From: Paracoccus endophyticus
Lineage (GTDB): Bacteria > Pseudomonadota > Alphaproteobacteria > Rhodobacterales > Rhodobacteraceae
Direction of reading: 5' to 3'
Length of the DNA: 64,000 nt
NCBI RefSeq assembly: GCF_003286075.1
Contig: NZ_QLUV01000005.1
Coordinates: 149,516-213,515, forward strand
This document shows, in pieces, positions 1-8,858 of the stretch (the first letter of the stretch is position 1; each line of letters opens with the position of its first letter). The translations under genes and the position numbers were made by a program. The notes below the pieces were generated by a model. It saw only the letters and a program-made list of their open reading frames with translations. It ran no database searches and was not told the origin of the DNA.

Positions 1-1308
1 ACGCATTTCTATATGCTGTCGGGCGACTGCATGCCGATCAAGTCCGCGGCCTATGCCCATGATTTCCTTGACGCGAATGACTTGGACTATATCGAGACCT
101 TCGACTTTTTCGAAAGCGACTGGATCAAGACCGGTTTCAAGGAAGAACGGCTGACCTATCGCCACTGGTTCAACGAACGCACCCGCAAGTGGCTGTTCTA
201 CACGACCTATGAACTGCAACGGCGGCTGCGGCTGACCCGCCGCGTGCCCGACGACATCCAGGTGATGATCGGGTCGCAGTGGTGGTGCCTGCGCCGCCAG
301 ACCATCGAGAAGGTTCTGGCGTTCTGCGACGAGCGGCGCGACGTGATGCGGTTCTTTGCCACGACGTGGATTCCCGACGAGACGTTCTTCCAGACGGTCG
401 TGCCCCATGTCGTGCCGCGCCGGCAGATCCGGTCGCGGACGCTGACGCTGCTGATGTTCACCGACTATGGGATGCCGGTGACGTTCTACAACGATCATTA
501 CGACCTGCTGCTGGGGCAGGATTACCTGTTCGCCCGCAAGATCAGCGCCGAGGCGATCGCCCTGCGCCAGCGGCTGGGCGCGCTGTGGCAGAACGACGAG
601 ACGGTGTTCTCGATCTCGAACGAGGCGGGCGGATTGTTCCGCTTCCTGACCCAGCGCGGCCGGGTGGGGCGCCGGTTCGGTCAACGCTTCTGGGAAACCG
701 AGGGCAGCCTGGGGCGAGGCCGCACGCTGCTGATGATCGTGGCCAAGAAATGGCACGTCGCCAAGCGGCTGACCGCGGCGATCCGGGCCCAGACGGACGT
801 TCCCGCCGTGGACTATCTGTTCAACGAACGCGATGCGGCGCTGCCCGACATGGGCGGCATCGAGACGACGCTGGAAAAGCGCGAACGCCACCGTCGCGCG
901 CTGGTCAAGATGCTGTTCGACCAGTTCCAGACGGATTGCGTGGCGATCTGCCTCGATCCCGCCGCGCTGGGGCTGATCCAGGACTTCGTGGACGACAAGG
1001 CCGAGGCGCGGGTGCTGCTGATCGAATCCGCCTTCGACGACGACTATGTCCGCGGCCACATCGGGCGCGTGGGCCTTGCCGGGGCGGGCAGCCCGCCCGG
1101 CGTCGTGGACCGGCTTGTTCCTGCCGTGCGCAGCGACCTGGAACACGAGGCCGACCGCCTGCGCGACCTGGACCTGCCCGGGATGGAGACGATCGCCCCC
1201 TGGGCCGGGGTCGAGCGGAACGCCGCCGCCCTGCAGCGTTTCCTCGGCCTGATCGACGGCGACACCGCCCGCCGACTGGCCGAGACTCCGCATCTGTTCG
1301 CCGACTGA
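1..1308 (+). CDS. Beta-1,6-N-acetylglucosaminyltransferase-like protein, 5' end outside window
   Basis: The reading frame is open from the first base, so the true start lies upstream and only the C-terminal ~435 residues are seen. The first ~130 visible residues resemble the end of a Core-2/I-branching (GT14) glycosyltransferase: GDCMPIKS, then SQWWCLRR and an aromatic stretch around WIPDETFF. The rest matches what I know as the DUF5928-type extension found with this domain in Rhodobacteraceae. It would act on a surface or exported glycan, but the acceptor cannot be read from sequence. It ends 11 nt before the HIT gene, so the two may be co-transcribed. The family call is from motif memory; the substrate is unknown. 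Confidence 0.6.
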   Translation, partial: THFYMLSGDCMPIKSAAYAHDFLDANDLDYIETFDFFESDWIKTGFKEERLTYRHWFNERTRKWLFYTTYELQRRLRLTRRVPDDIQVMIGSQWWCLRRQTIEKVLAFCDERRDVMRFFATTWIPDETFFQTVVPHVVPRRQIRSRTLTLLMFTDYGMPVTFYNDHYDLLLGQDYLFARKISAEAIALRQRLGALWQNDETVFSISNEAGGLFRFLTQRGRVGRRFGQRFWETEGSLGRGRTLLMIVAKKWHVAKRLTAAIRAQTDVPAVDYLFNERDAALPDMGGIETTLEKRERHRRALVKMLFDQFQTDCVAICLDPAALGLIQDFVDDKAEARVLLIESAFDDDYVRGHIGRVGLAGAGSPPGVVDRLVPAVRSDLEHEADRLRDLDLPGMETIAPWAGVERNAAALQRFLGLIDGDTARRLAETPHLFAD

Positions 1309-1319
1309 AAGGACCCGCC

Positions 1320-1694
1320 ATGACCTATGACGACACCAACGTCTTCGCCCGGATGCTGCGGGGCGAGATCCCGACCGACACGGTCGCGGAAAGCGACCAC
1401 GCGCTGGCCTTTCGCGACATCCGCCCGCAGGCGCCGGTGCATGTGCTGGTGATCCCGCGCGGGCGCTATGTCAGCTATGACGATTTCGCCGCCAACGCCA
1501 CCGATGCCGAGATCGTGGATTTCAACCGGCTGGTCGCGCGCGTCTGCCAGGCCGAGGGGCTGACACTGGCCGCAGGCGGCAAGGGCTTTCGCGCCATCAC
1601 CAACGCGGGCGAGCATGGCGTGCAGGAGGTGCCGCATTTCCACCTGCACCTGCTGGGCGGCCGCACCATCGGCCGGATGGTCGCCCGCGACTGA
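1320..1694 (+). CDS. HIT family nucleotide-binding hydrolase
   Basis: A 124-residue protein with the histidine triad HFHLHLLGG near the C-terminus (residues ~103-111) and the upstream GEIP segment typical of HINT-type purine nucleoside phosphoramidases. The family hydrolyses AMP-lysine or AMP-amine type phosphoramidates through the central histidine of the triad. The length fits the small single-domain HIT group. The start ATG follows the upstream stop by 11 nt, with a weak AAAGGA ribosome binding site. The family assignment is firm; the physiological substrate is not known. Confidence 0.88.
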   Translation: MTYDDTNVFARMLRGEIPTDTVAESDHALAFRDIRPQAPVHVLVIPRGRYVSYDDFAANATDAEIVDFNRLVARVCQAEGLTLAAGGKGFRAITNAGEHGVQEVPHFHLHLLGGRTIGRMVARD

Positions 1695-1811
1695 ACCGCG
1701 CGGGCAAGGGGCACCGCCCGATCAGGCAGCGCCGCATGATCCTTGCCCCGAGGGGGCACACCCGGCGGCGGTCCGGTCATCACGGCTGGGTGGCAGCCGG
1801 GTGCCCTGCCC

Positions 1812-2777
1812 TCAATCCAGGCTGACGTTGGCCTTGGTGACGACGGGCGCCCATTTCTCCATCTCGGCCTTGACATGCGCGCCCAGCTCCTCGGGGGTCG
1901 AGGCGACGATGGTGGCCGAGAACTCGGCCATGCGCGCGGCCACGGCGGGATCGGCCATGGCGGCCCGTGCGGCGGCGGCCAGCGCCTCGATCGCCTCGGG
2001 CGGGGTGGCCGCGGGCGCAAACAGCGCGTTCCAGCTGTAGGTCTCGTAGCCCGGCAGCGTGTCCGCGATGGCCGGCACGTCGGGGAAGGACGGCGCGCGC
2101 TCGGTCGTGGTCACGCCCAGCGCCCGCAGCTTGCCGCTGGCGATGTGCCCCGAGGCCGAGGGCAGGTTGTCGAAGATGATCGGCACCTGGTTGCCCAGAA
2201 CATCCGTCAGCGCCGGACCCGACCCCTTGTAGGGGATATGCGTGATGTCCACGCCCGCCATCGACTTGAACAGCTCGCCCGACAGATGCAGCGGCGTTCC
2301 GTTCCCCGACGAGGCATAGGCCAGCGGTTCCTTTTTCGCCAGGTCGATCAGCTCCTGCACGGTGGTGACCGGCAGTTCGGGGTTCACCGCCAGCACGTTG
2401 GGCACCAGCACCAGCAGCGAGACGGGCGCAAAGTCGGCGACGGGGTCATAGGGCTTCTGTTTCAGGATCAGGGGGTTCAGCGCGTGGGTGGCGACAGTGC
2501 CCATCAGGATCGTATACCCGTCAGGCTCGGCCTGCGCGACCTGCTGGGCGCCCAGGCTGCCGCCCGCGCCGCCCACGTTCTGAACCACGACCTGCTGGCC
2601 CAGCGCCTGCGCCATCCGCTCGGCCACGATGCGGCCGACGACATCGGTGGACCCGCCGGCGGCAAAGGGGATCACCAGGGTGACGGCGCGGTCCGGAAAC
2701 GCGGCCGCGGCCGCGCCGGCCAGGCCCAGGCTGAACGCGGCGCCCAGCAGGATGCGGCGGGTAAGGGTCATCGTCAT
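1812..2777 (-). CDS. tctC: TctC/Bug-type tripartite tricarboxylate transporter binding protein (copy 1)
   Basis: A 321-residue periplasmic solute-binding protein of the Bug family. I chose the ATG at 2777 because a strong GGAGGAT ribosome binding site sits 7-8 nt upstream and a clean signal peptide follows (TRRILLGAAFSLGLAGAAAA, residues ~6-25). The mature start FPDRAVTLVIPFAAGG is the usual Bug beginning, and the IPYKGSGPA and GG loops contact a carboxylate ligand in the family. It lies 47 nt downstream of the membrane gene tctA, last in a tctC-tctB-tctA-tctC operon. The ligand cannot be predicted; family members bind di- and tricarboxylates, aromatic acids or amino-acid derivatives. Confidence 0.88.
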   Translation of the reverse strand: MTMTLTRRILLGAAFSLGLAGAAAAAFPDRAVTLVIPFAAGGSTDVVGRIVAERMAQALGQQVVVQNVGGAGGSLGAQQVAQAEPDGYTILMGTVATHALNPLILKQKPYDPVADFAPVSLLVLVPNVLAVNPELPVTTVQELIDLAKKEPLAYASSGNGTPLHLSGELFKSMAGVDITHIPYKGSGPALTDVLGNQVPIIFDNLPSASGHIASGKLRALGVTTTERAPSFPDVPAIADTLPGYETYSWNALFAPAATPPEAIEALAAAARAAMADPAVAARMAEFSATIVASTPEELGAHVKAEMEKWAPVVTKANVSLD

Positions 2778-2824
2778 TCGGTATCCTCCGGTCGGTTTCG
2801 TCGGTGCGGCGGGGGTGGCGCGTG

Positions 2825-4333
2825 TCACGCGTCGGTTTCGGTGAAGACCTCGTCCCGGCGCTTGCGGATCTGCGGCAGGAAGACCAGCGCCAGAACGGCC
2901 AGCGAGGCCAGCAGCAGCCCCAGGCTGATCGGGCGGGTGACGAAGGTGGTGGGATCGCCCCGCGACAGGATCATGGCGCGGCGCAGGTTCTCCTCGAGCA
3001 GCGGCCCGAGGACAAAGCCCAGCAGCAGGGGCGCAGGCTCGCAGCGCAGCTTGGACAGGACGTATCCCAGCAGCCCGAAGAACGCGACGGCGAACAGGTC
3101 ATAGGGGTTCGAGGCGACCGAATAGACCCCGATCGAACACATCGCCATGATGATCGGGAACAGCACGAAATAGGGCACGGTCAGCAATTTGACCCACAAG
3201 CCGATCAGCGGCAGGTTCAGCACGACCAGCATCAGGTTGCCGATCCACATCGACGCCACGATGCCCCAGAACAGTTCGGGCTGCTCGGTGACGACATTCG
3301 GACCCGGCACGATCCCCTGGATGATCATCGCGCCGATCATCAGCGCCATGACAGGGTTCGCCGGGATGCCCAGCGTCAGCAGCGGGATGAAGCTGGTCTG
3401 CGCGCCGGCGTTGTTGGCGCTTTCGGGGCCGGCCACGCCCGCCAGGGCGCCATGCCCGAACTCCTCGGGGGTGCGCGACAGCTTCTTCTCGACCGTATAG
3501 GACGCAAAGCTGGCCAGGATCGCGCCGCCGCCCGGCAGGATGCCCAGCACCGACCCGATGCCGGTGCCGCGCAGGATCGGACCGATCATCGCGCGCAGTT
3601 CCTCGCGCGTGGGGAACAGGCGGTTGATGGTGCGGGTCATCACCTCGCGGTCGTGCTCGTCCTCGAGGTTGCGAAGGATCTCGGCGATGCCGAAGACGCC
3701 GACCGCCACCGCGACAAAGTTCAGCCCGTCCGAGAACTGGGTGATCCCCATCGTGAAGCGCGGCGCCCCGGTGTAGATGTCGGTGCCCACAAGGCCCAGC
3801 AGCAGGCCCAGGACGACCATGCCCAGCGCCTTCAGCACCGATCCATGGGCCAGCGCCACCGACATCACCAGGCCCATGACCATCAGGCTGAAATACTCGG
3901 CCGCGCCGAATTTCAGTGCGACGGCGGTCAGCGGCGGGGCGAAGATCGCCACCAGAAAGGTCGCCACCGTGCCGGCAAAGAACGACCCGATCGCGGCCGT
4001 CGCCAGCGCCGTGCCCGCCCGGCCCTTGCGCGCCATCTGATAGCCGTCGATGGCGGTCACGGCCGACGAGCTTTCGCCCGGCATGTTGATCAGGATCGCC
4101 GTGGTCGAGCCGCCATACTGCGCGCCATAGTAGATGCCCGCCAGCATGATCAGCGAGCTGACGGGTTCCAGCTGGAAGGTGATCGGCAGCAGCATGGCGA
4201 TGGTGGCCGTCGCGCCGATGCCCGGCAGCACGCCGATCAGCGTGCCCAGGATGACGCCGATCAGGCAGAACGCAAGGTTCGCCAGCGACGTGGCGACGCC
4301 GAAGCCCAGGGCAAGGTTGCTCAGCAGGTCCAT
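2825..4333 (-). CDS. tctA: Tripartite tricarboxylate transporter large permease TctA
   Basis: A 502-residue polytopic inner-membrane protein, the usual TctA length. N-terminal VLPGIGATATIAMLLP and the glycine-rich GILPGGGAILASFASY near the middle are the paired signature repeats of the family; ESANNAGAQTSFIPLL and TLGIPANPVMALM follow. It forms the cation-coupled translocation channel with TctB and takes ligand from TctC. Its start is 9 nt after the tctB stop, consistent with one transcript. The C-terminus ends in a basic then acidic cytoplasmic tail. Substrate is unknown. Confidence 0.93.
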   Translation of the reverse strand: MDLLSNLALGFGVATSLANLAFCLIGVILGTLIGVLPGIGATATIAMLLPITFQLEPVSSLIMLAGIYYGAQYGGSTTAILINMPGESSSAVTAIDGYQMARKGRAGTALATAAIGSFFAGTVATFLVAIFAPPLTAVALKFGAAEYFSLMVMGLVMSVALAHGSVLKALGMVVLGLLLGLVGTDIYTGAPRFTMGITQFSDGLNFVAVAVGVFGIAEILRNLEDEHDREVMTRTINRLFPTREELRAMIGPILRGTGIGSVLGILPGGGAILASFASYTVEKKLSRTPEEFGHGALAGVAGPESANNAGAQTSFIPLLTLGIPANPVMALMIGAMIIQGIVPGPNVVTEQPELFWGIVASMWIGNLMLVVLNLPLIGLWVKLLTVPYFVLFPIIMAMCSIGVYSVASNPYDLFAVAFFGLLGYVLSKLRCEPAPLLLGFVLGPLLEENLRRAMILSRGDPTTFVTRPISLGLLLASLAVLALVFLPQIRKRRDEVFTETDA

Positions 4334-4342
4334 GTCATCCCC

Positions 4343-4804
4343 TCAGAACGGCAGCCACGGGCCAAAGCGGCGGAACGGCAGGCCCAGCCCATAGCTGAAG
4401 ACCAGCGTGGCCAGGATCGTCACCGCCACCGACAGCGCCAGGGCCGGCAGCGGGCGCATGCGGACCGACGCCTGCGACGCGATCAGCGTGGTGACGAACA
4501 GCGCCGGCACGAACCCCAGGCCGCGCACGGTCAGGCCGAAAAACACCGGGGCGGGCAGGATGAACATCATGCCCCGCCATGCGATCTGCCCCAGGGGTTC
4601 GCCCTCGCGCCCGAAGGCCTTGATCAGGACCACCAGCCCGATCACGACCAGCAGGGCCGACAGCACCAGGGGGAAATAGCCGGGCCCCATCCGCAGCGAT
4701 GTGCCCAGCTCCAGCCCCAGGGCCTGCCAGCCGAAGAAGACCCCGGTCGCCATCAGGAAAAGGCCGGCGATCAGGTCGGTGTTGTCCCGCGGTGGAGTGG
4801 ACAT
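4343..4804 (-). CDS. tctB: Tripartite tricarboxylate transporter small permease TctB
   Basis: A 153-residue protein with about four membrane segments and the RMGPGYFPLVLSALLVVIG motif after the first helix, which is characteristic of TctB. It is the small membrane partner of TctA in this secondary transporter. It sits between the upstream binding-protein gene (gap 58 nt) and tctA (gap 9 nt) in the same direction. Length and motif agree with the family. Confidence 0.9.
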   Translation of the reverse strand: MSTPPRDNTDLIAGLFLMATGVFFGWQALGLELGTSLRMGPGYFPLVLSALLVVIGLVVLIKAFGREGEPLGQIAWRGMMFILPAPVFFGLTVRGLGFVPALFVTTLIASQASVRMRPLPALALSVAVTILATLVFSYGLGLPFRRFGPWLPF

Positions 4805-4862
4805 GGGCTTCCCTTTGCTCGGAACGGTCCCGCCGCCCCCTTGGACGGCGGGACGGGGTCGG

Positions 4863-5837
4863 TCAGTCGGCGTAGACGCCAGCGGCCTCGATCACCGGCT
4901 TCCAGCGGGCGATCTCGGATTCCAGCTTGGCCTTCAGCGCCTCGGGCGTGGCGCTGTCGGCCGGGACGGGGGTGGTGCCCAGTTCCGCCATCGCCGTTAC
5001 GACGCCCTCGTCGGCCAGCGCCTTCTGCAGGGATTGCGACAGGCGCTGGTTGATCTCGGCGGGTGTGCCGCGCGGGGTATAGATGCCGTGCCAGATGCCG
5101 AACTGCATCGTGTCCACACCCGCCTCCTTGGCGGTGGGCAGGTCCGGGAACAGCGCCAGCCTTTCCGGCGAGGTGACGGCATAGGCCTTGATCGTGCCGG
5201 CCTTGATCTGCTGGGCGGTGTTGGTCGTCTGGTCGCACATGATGTCCACCTGCCCGCCCAGCAGGTCGGTCATCGCGGGTCCGGTGCCCTTGTAGGGCAC
5301 GGTGACAAGCGGCGCCTCGAGCGCCTGCATCAGCAGCATGCCGCACAGGTGCGACGCCGCCCCGATGCCGGCGTTGGCCATCGTCAGCTTGTCGGCGTTG
5401 GCCTTGACGTAGGTGACGAAGGCGGGGAAATCCGACGGCTCGAAGTCCTTGCGCGCGGTCACCACCATCGGAACCTCGGTGACGAGGCCCACATAGTCGA
5501 AGGCGTCCAGCGTCTCGTAGGCCAGGTTGCGATACAGCGTCTCGGCCGTCGCCATGCCGATGTGATGCAGCAGCAGCGTATAGCCGTCTGCCTCGGCCTT
5601 GGCGACGTTGCCGGCGCCCAGCGTGCCCCCTGCCCCGCCGATGTTCTCGACGGTGATCTGCTGGCCCAGGTCGGCCGACATGCGTTCGGCCACCAGCCGC
5701 GCGACGGTGTCCGTCGGCCCGCCCGCCGAGAACGGCACGACCATCGTGATCGCGCGTTCGGGATAGTCCTGCGCGAAAGCGGGCGCGGTCAGCATCGATG
5801 CGGCGCACAGGGCGCCGAGCAGTCGGGAAATAGGCAT
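4863..5837 (-). CDS. TctC/Bug-type tripartite tricarboxylate transporter binding protein (copy 2)
   Basis: A 324-residue Bug-family binding protein. The ATG at 5837 is preceded by GGAGGAG and followed by a signal peptide ending TAPAFAQ, with mature start DYPERAITMVVPFSAGG. It retains the VPYKGTGPAMTDLLGG loop. It is the first gene of the tct operon, while a second diverged binding-protein gene is the last. Between the two the membrane genes occur only once, so both proteins may feed the same TctAB channel with different ligands; that is inference. Confidence 0.88.
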   Translation of the reverse strand: MPISRLLGALCAASMLTAPAFAQDYPERAITMVVPFSAGGPTDTVARLVAERMSADLGQQITVENIGGAGGTLGAGNVAKAEADGYTLLLHHIGMATAETLYRNLAYETLDAFDYVGLVTEVPMVVTARKDFEPSDFPAFVTYVKANADKLTMANAGIGAASHLCGMLLMQALEAPLVTVPYKGTGPAMTDLLGGQVDIMCDQTTNTAQQIKAGTIKAYAVTSPERLALFPDLPTAKEAGVDTMQFGIWHGIYTPRGTPAEINQRLSQSLQKALADEGVVTAMAELGTTPVPADSATPEALKAKLESEIARWKPVIEAAGVYAD

Positions 5838-6166
5838 GTCTCCTCCGAATCTTGCCAGCACGGCAGACCGCGTTCGACGCACCGCCGTGACATGACGGTA
5901 AAGCGAGGCCGGCCCGTCACACAAACGCATTCTGCCATTCGTGCGCATCGGCGGTTCGGTGGCGGCTGTCCGGGGGGATGGCAAACCGCGCGCCTGCAAG
6001 CCGCCCTGGCGACCCGTGTCCCGACCGACGCCGGGATCGAGCGCACCGACATGCGGATCATGCCCCTATCCTCAGGACCCCGCGGCCGCCGCCCCGGCGT
6101 CACCGCACGGCCCATGCGCAACCGGATCGCAGGGCGCGAGAGACATCCCGCACCGCCCTGCCGATC
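5838..6166. other. Intergenic region upstream of the tct operon
   Basis: These 329 bases separate the start of the tct operon from the stop of the sensor kinase gene, both on the minus strand, so the tct promoter should lie here. I see a small imperfect palindrome at 5885-5898 (CCGT-6-ACGG) that could be an operator, about 48 bases upstream of the start codon. No convincing gene, promoter hexamers or terminator are visible. Confidence 0.4.
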
Positions 6167-7504
6167 CTACGACACCCTTGCGCTGCCCGTCGAAAACCTT
6201 GCCTCGAACCCGTCTGCCTGCCCGCTCGCGGGCGAGATCAGGTCGAGCCGCCCGCCCGCGCCCGCAGCGATCGCCTTGACGATGGCCAGCCCCAGCCCGC
6301 TGCCCTCGGCGTCGGTCGGACCGCGCTCGAACGGGCGCGACAGCCGCCCCAGCAGGTCGGGGGGCACCGCCGGGCCGGCGTTCACCATGCGCAGCACGCC
6401 CCCGGCCGACAGCGAAACCCGGACCGGCGTGCCCCTGTCGCCGTGGCGCAGCGCATTCTCGATCAGGTTGCGGGCGGCGATCGCAAAGGCGTCGGGGTCG
6501 ATCAGGGCGGGCACGCCTGTTCCCGGCAGCGTCAGGTCGATCCGGTCGGCCTCGCTGCGGTTCATGTCGGCCACCAGCATGCGCAGGATGGGGACAAGAT
6601 CGACCGAGGCCTCGGCCTGCACCCGCCCGCCCTCGGCGCGGGCAAGCTGCATCAGCTTTTCCGACAGCCGCGCCAGCCGCTGCAAGGCCGCCTCGACCTC
6701 GCGGGCGCGGGCGCGGGTGGCGTCGTCCGGGGCCTCGAGGATCAGGCGCTGCACCTGCGCCAGCGCGCCCGCGACCGGCGTGCGCAGCTCATGGGCGGAG
6801 TTGGCGGTAAAGCTGCGCTCGGCCTGAAGCGTCCGGCGCAGGCGGTCGAGCAGGTGGTTCACCGCCTGCGCGTTCGGGCGGAACTCGGACGGCAGGCCGC
6901 CTGCGGGGATCGGGGACAGATCGCCCCCGCCGCGCGCCTCGATGCCGTGCCGGAATTGCCGGATGGGCGCCATGGCGGCGCGCACCGCGGCCCAGACGCC
7001 CAGCAGGCTGGCGGGGACGATCAGCGCCAGTGGCAGCACCAGCCCGATCAGCGCGCCGCGCGCCACATGCCGGCGATGGGCCAGCGGCTCGGCCACCGAA
7101 ACAGTGATCGTGCCCCGAAGGGCCGCGTCGGAATAGATGCGGTGCGTCGGGGTGCTGGCGAACCCCAGGCCCGAAAAGGGGGGAAAGACCGCCGGATCCG
7201 CGCGATGGGAATGCAGCAGCACCTCGCCTTGCGCATTTCGCACGACATAGGTGAAGTGCTCGTCATGCTCGCGCAGCGTGGGCACGCCCTGGCTGGGGCT
7301 GTCGTCCTGGTCGCGGCCAAGGATGTCGCGCACCGCCAGGGGCAGCAGGCGCTGGCCGGCCTCCTCAAGCGCGCTGTCGAAGACCTTGTTCATCTCGGCG
7401 CTCAGATGCCCGGCCGTCAGCGCCGCGGCCAGCGTCCACAGCAGCACGGCCCCGATCGTCAGCCACAGCGACAGCCGCCCCTGAAGGCTCCCCGGCCCCC
7501 TCAT
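6167..7504 (-). CDS. Two-component sensor histidine kinase
   Basis: A 445-residue inner-membrane kinase. The start at 7504 overlaps the response regulator stop as ATGA. There are two membrane helices (residues ~12-33 and ~149-175) around a ~115-residue periplasmic sensor, a short HAMP-like linker, then HisKA with the phospho-acceptor His238 in SAHELRTP, the N-box NLIENALRHG (Asn350) and the G-box GSGLGLA (401-407). The D-box reads NAGP rather than the common DNGPG. The architecture is that of QseC/PmrB-type kinases. The gene is second in the operon and the pair is divergent from PepSY and cytochrome b561 genes, which are plausible targets. Confidence 0.92.
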   Translation of the reverse strand: MRGPGSLQGRLSLWLTIGAVLLWTLAAALTAGHLSAEMNKVFDSALEEAGQRLLPLAVRDILGRDQDDSPSQGVPTLREHDEHFTYVVRNAQGEVLLHSHRADPAVFPPFSGLGFASTPTHRIYSDAALRGTITVSVAEPLAHRRHVARGALIGLVLPLALIVPASLLGVWAAVRAAMAPIRQFRHGIEARGGGDLSPIPAGGLPSEFRPNAQAVNHLLDRLRRTLQAERSFTANSAHELRTPVAGALAQVQRLILEAPDDATRARAREVEAALQRLARLSEKLMQLARAEGGRVQAEASVDLVPILRMLVADMNRSEADRIDLTLPGTGVPALIDPDAFAIAARNLIENALRHGDRGTPVRVSLSAGGVLRMVNAGPAVPPDLLGRLSRPFERGPTDAEGSGLGLAIVKAIAAGAGGRLDLISPASGQADGFEARFSTGSARVS

Positions 7505-8163
7505 CCCCCGTCGCCCAGGCGATAGCCCAGTCCGCGCACGGTCTCGAGCACGCCGGCGCCCAGCTTCTTGCGCAGGCGGCTGACGTGGACCTCGATCGTG
7601 TTGCTCTCGACCTCGGCGCCAAAGGCATAGAGCCGGTCTTCCAGCTGCGCCTTCGAGATCACCTGGCCGGGGCGCTGCACGAAGGCCTCGAACAGCGCCC
7701 ATTCCCGGGCCGTCAGGTCCACCCGCCGGCCCGCGCGCAGCACGGTTCGGGCGGCCAGGTCGATTTGCAGATCGCCCAGGTCCACCAGCGGATTGGGGTT
7801 GCCGCTGTAGCGCCGGGCGACGGCCGCGAGCCGCGCCGACAGTTCGGCCAGGTCGAAGGGCTTGGTCAGATAGTCGTCGGCGCCCGCGTTCAACCCCTCG
7901 ATCCGGTCCGAGATCTGGTCGAGCGCGGTCAGGATGATCACCGGCGTCACGTCGCCGCGCCGGCGCAGCGTGCGCAGAAAGGCGATGCCGCGCCCGTCGG
8001 GCAGCATCAGGTCCAGCAGGACCAGGTCATAGGCCGCCGCATCCAGGTGCTCGGCCGCACGGTCGAGCCGGCCCACCCAGTCGGCCGAATGCCCCTCGGC
8101 GGCGATGTGGTCGCGCACCGCCGCGCCCAGGATGGTGTCGTCCTCGATCAGAAGGATCCGCAT
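7501..8163 (-). CDS. OmpR-family response regulator
   Basis: A 220-residue regulator. The receiver domain has the acidic pair Asp8-Asp9, phospho-acceptor Asp51 in LLDLMLPDG, Thr79 and Lys101 (TKPF). The C-terminal winged helix has EVHVSRLRKKL and ends in the usual GLGYRL. It is translationally coupled to the downstream kinase by a 4-nt ATGA overlap. It probably binds in the 158-nt divergent promoter region 8164-8321 and may control both its own operon and the PepSY-cytochrome b561 pair; the target is inferred from position only. Confidence 0.94.
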   Translation of the reverse strand: MRILLIEDDTILGAAVRDHIAAEGHSADWVGRLDRAAEHLDAAAYDLVLLDLMLPDGRGIAFLRTLRRRGDVTPVIILTALDQISDRIEGLNAGADDYLTKPFDLAELSARLAAVARRYSGNPNPLVDLGDLQIDLAARTVLRAGRRVDLTAREWALFEAFVQRPGQVISKAQLEDRLYAFGAEVESNTIEVHVSRLRKKLGAGVLETVRGLGYRLGDGG

Positions 8164-8321
8164 GAAGTCCCCGCCCCGATGCCGCTGCCTGTCCTGGACC
8201 TGTCGCCGCCCACCCTGTCGGCAGCCTGACGGCCGGATGCCGCGCCCTTCAGCTTGCCGTCAGGAACGGGTGCCATCCATCGGGGCAGAGGATGCCTGAA
8301 CGATGACAGGGGGCAAATGCG

Positions 8322-8801
8322 ATGAAAAGGCACATGCTGCTGGGGGTTCTGCTTGCCGCCCTTGGGGCGGCGGGCGTGGCCCATGCCGACGAGGATGACT
8401 GCCAGGTGCCGATGGAACGCTGGCAGCCGCGCGAGGCGGTGCAGCGGGCGATCGAGGCGCGCGGCTGGCAGGTCGGCCGGATCAGGATCGACGATGGCTG
8501 CTACGAGATCCGCGGGACCGACGCGCAGGGGGCCGGGTTCAGGGCCACGCTCGACCCCGGGACGCTGGAGGTCGTCGAGATCAGGCGCAGGGATCGCGAA
8601 GGCGACGACCGCCGCGACGAGGATGATGACGACGATGACGACGACGGGCGCGAGGGCGGGCGCCAGCGCCAGGACGGGCAGGACGCCCCCCGCGCGCCCC
8701 TGCCCCCCGGATCGGCCCCGCCCCCCGGATCGGCCCCGCCCGTGGCACTGCCGCCGCCCGGCGGCCTGATGGGCGCCCCGCCCGCCGCCGTCGTGAGATG
8801 A
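8322..8801 (+). CDS. Periplasmic PepSY-domain protein with acidic tract
   Basis: A 159-residue exported protein. A signal peptide ends near VAHA (residue ~22), then comes a single PepSY module (residues ~30-90, with GWQVGRIRIDDGCYEI). A run of about ten aspartates follows (residues ~99-110), and a Pro/Gly/Ala-rich tail closes the protein. PepSY proteins of this kind are often encoded beside cytochrome b561 and a QseBC/PmrAB-type system, as here. The acidic tract suggests divalent-metal or cation interaction, which is inference. The start ATG has an AGGGGGC ribosome binding site. Confidence 0.8.
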   Translation: MKRHMLLGVLLAALGAAGVAHADEDDCQVPMERWQPREAVQRAIEARGWQVGRIRIDDGCYEIRGTDAQGAGFRATLDPGTLEVVEIRRRDREGDDRRDEDDDDDDDDGREGGRQRQDGQDAPRAPLPPGSAPPPGSAPPVALPPPGGLMGAPPAAVVR

Positions 8802-8858
8802 GCCCGCGGGCCTTGCCGCCCGCGACCCGGACCCTTCAGTCAAGCAGGAACCTGCACC

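Noticed and set aside
2804..5053. A 749-codon open frame on the plus strand opposite the tct genes
   Set aside because: It is the antisense shadow of tctA and tctB; its translation is Gln/His/Arg-rich without domains, and the minus-strand genes have clear family motifs.
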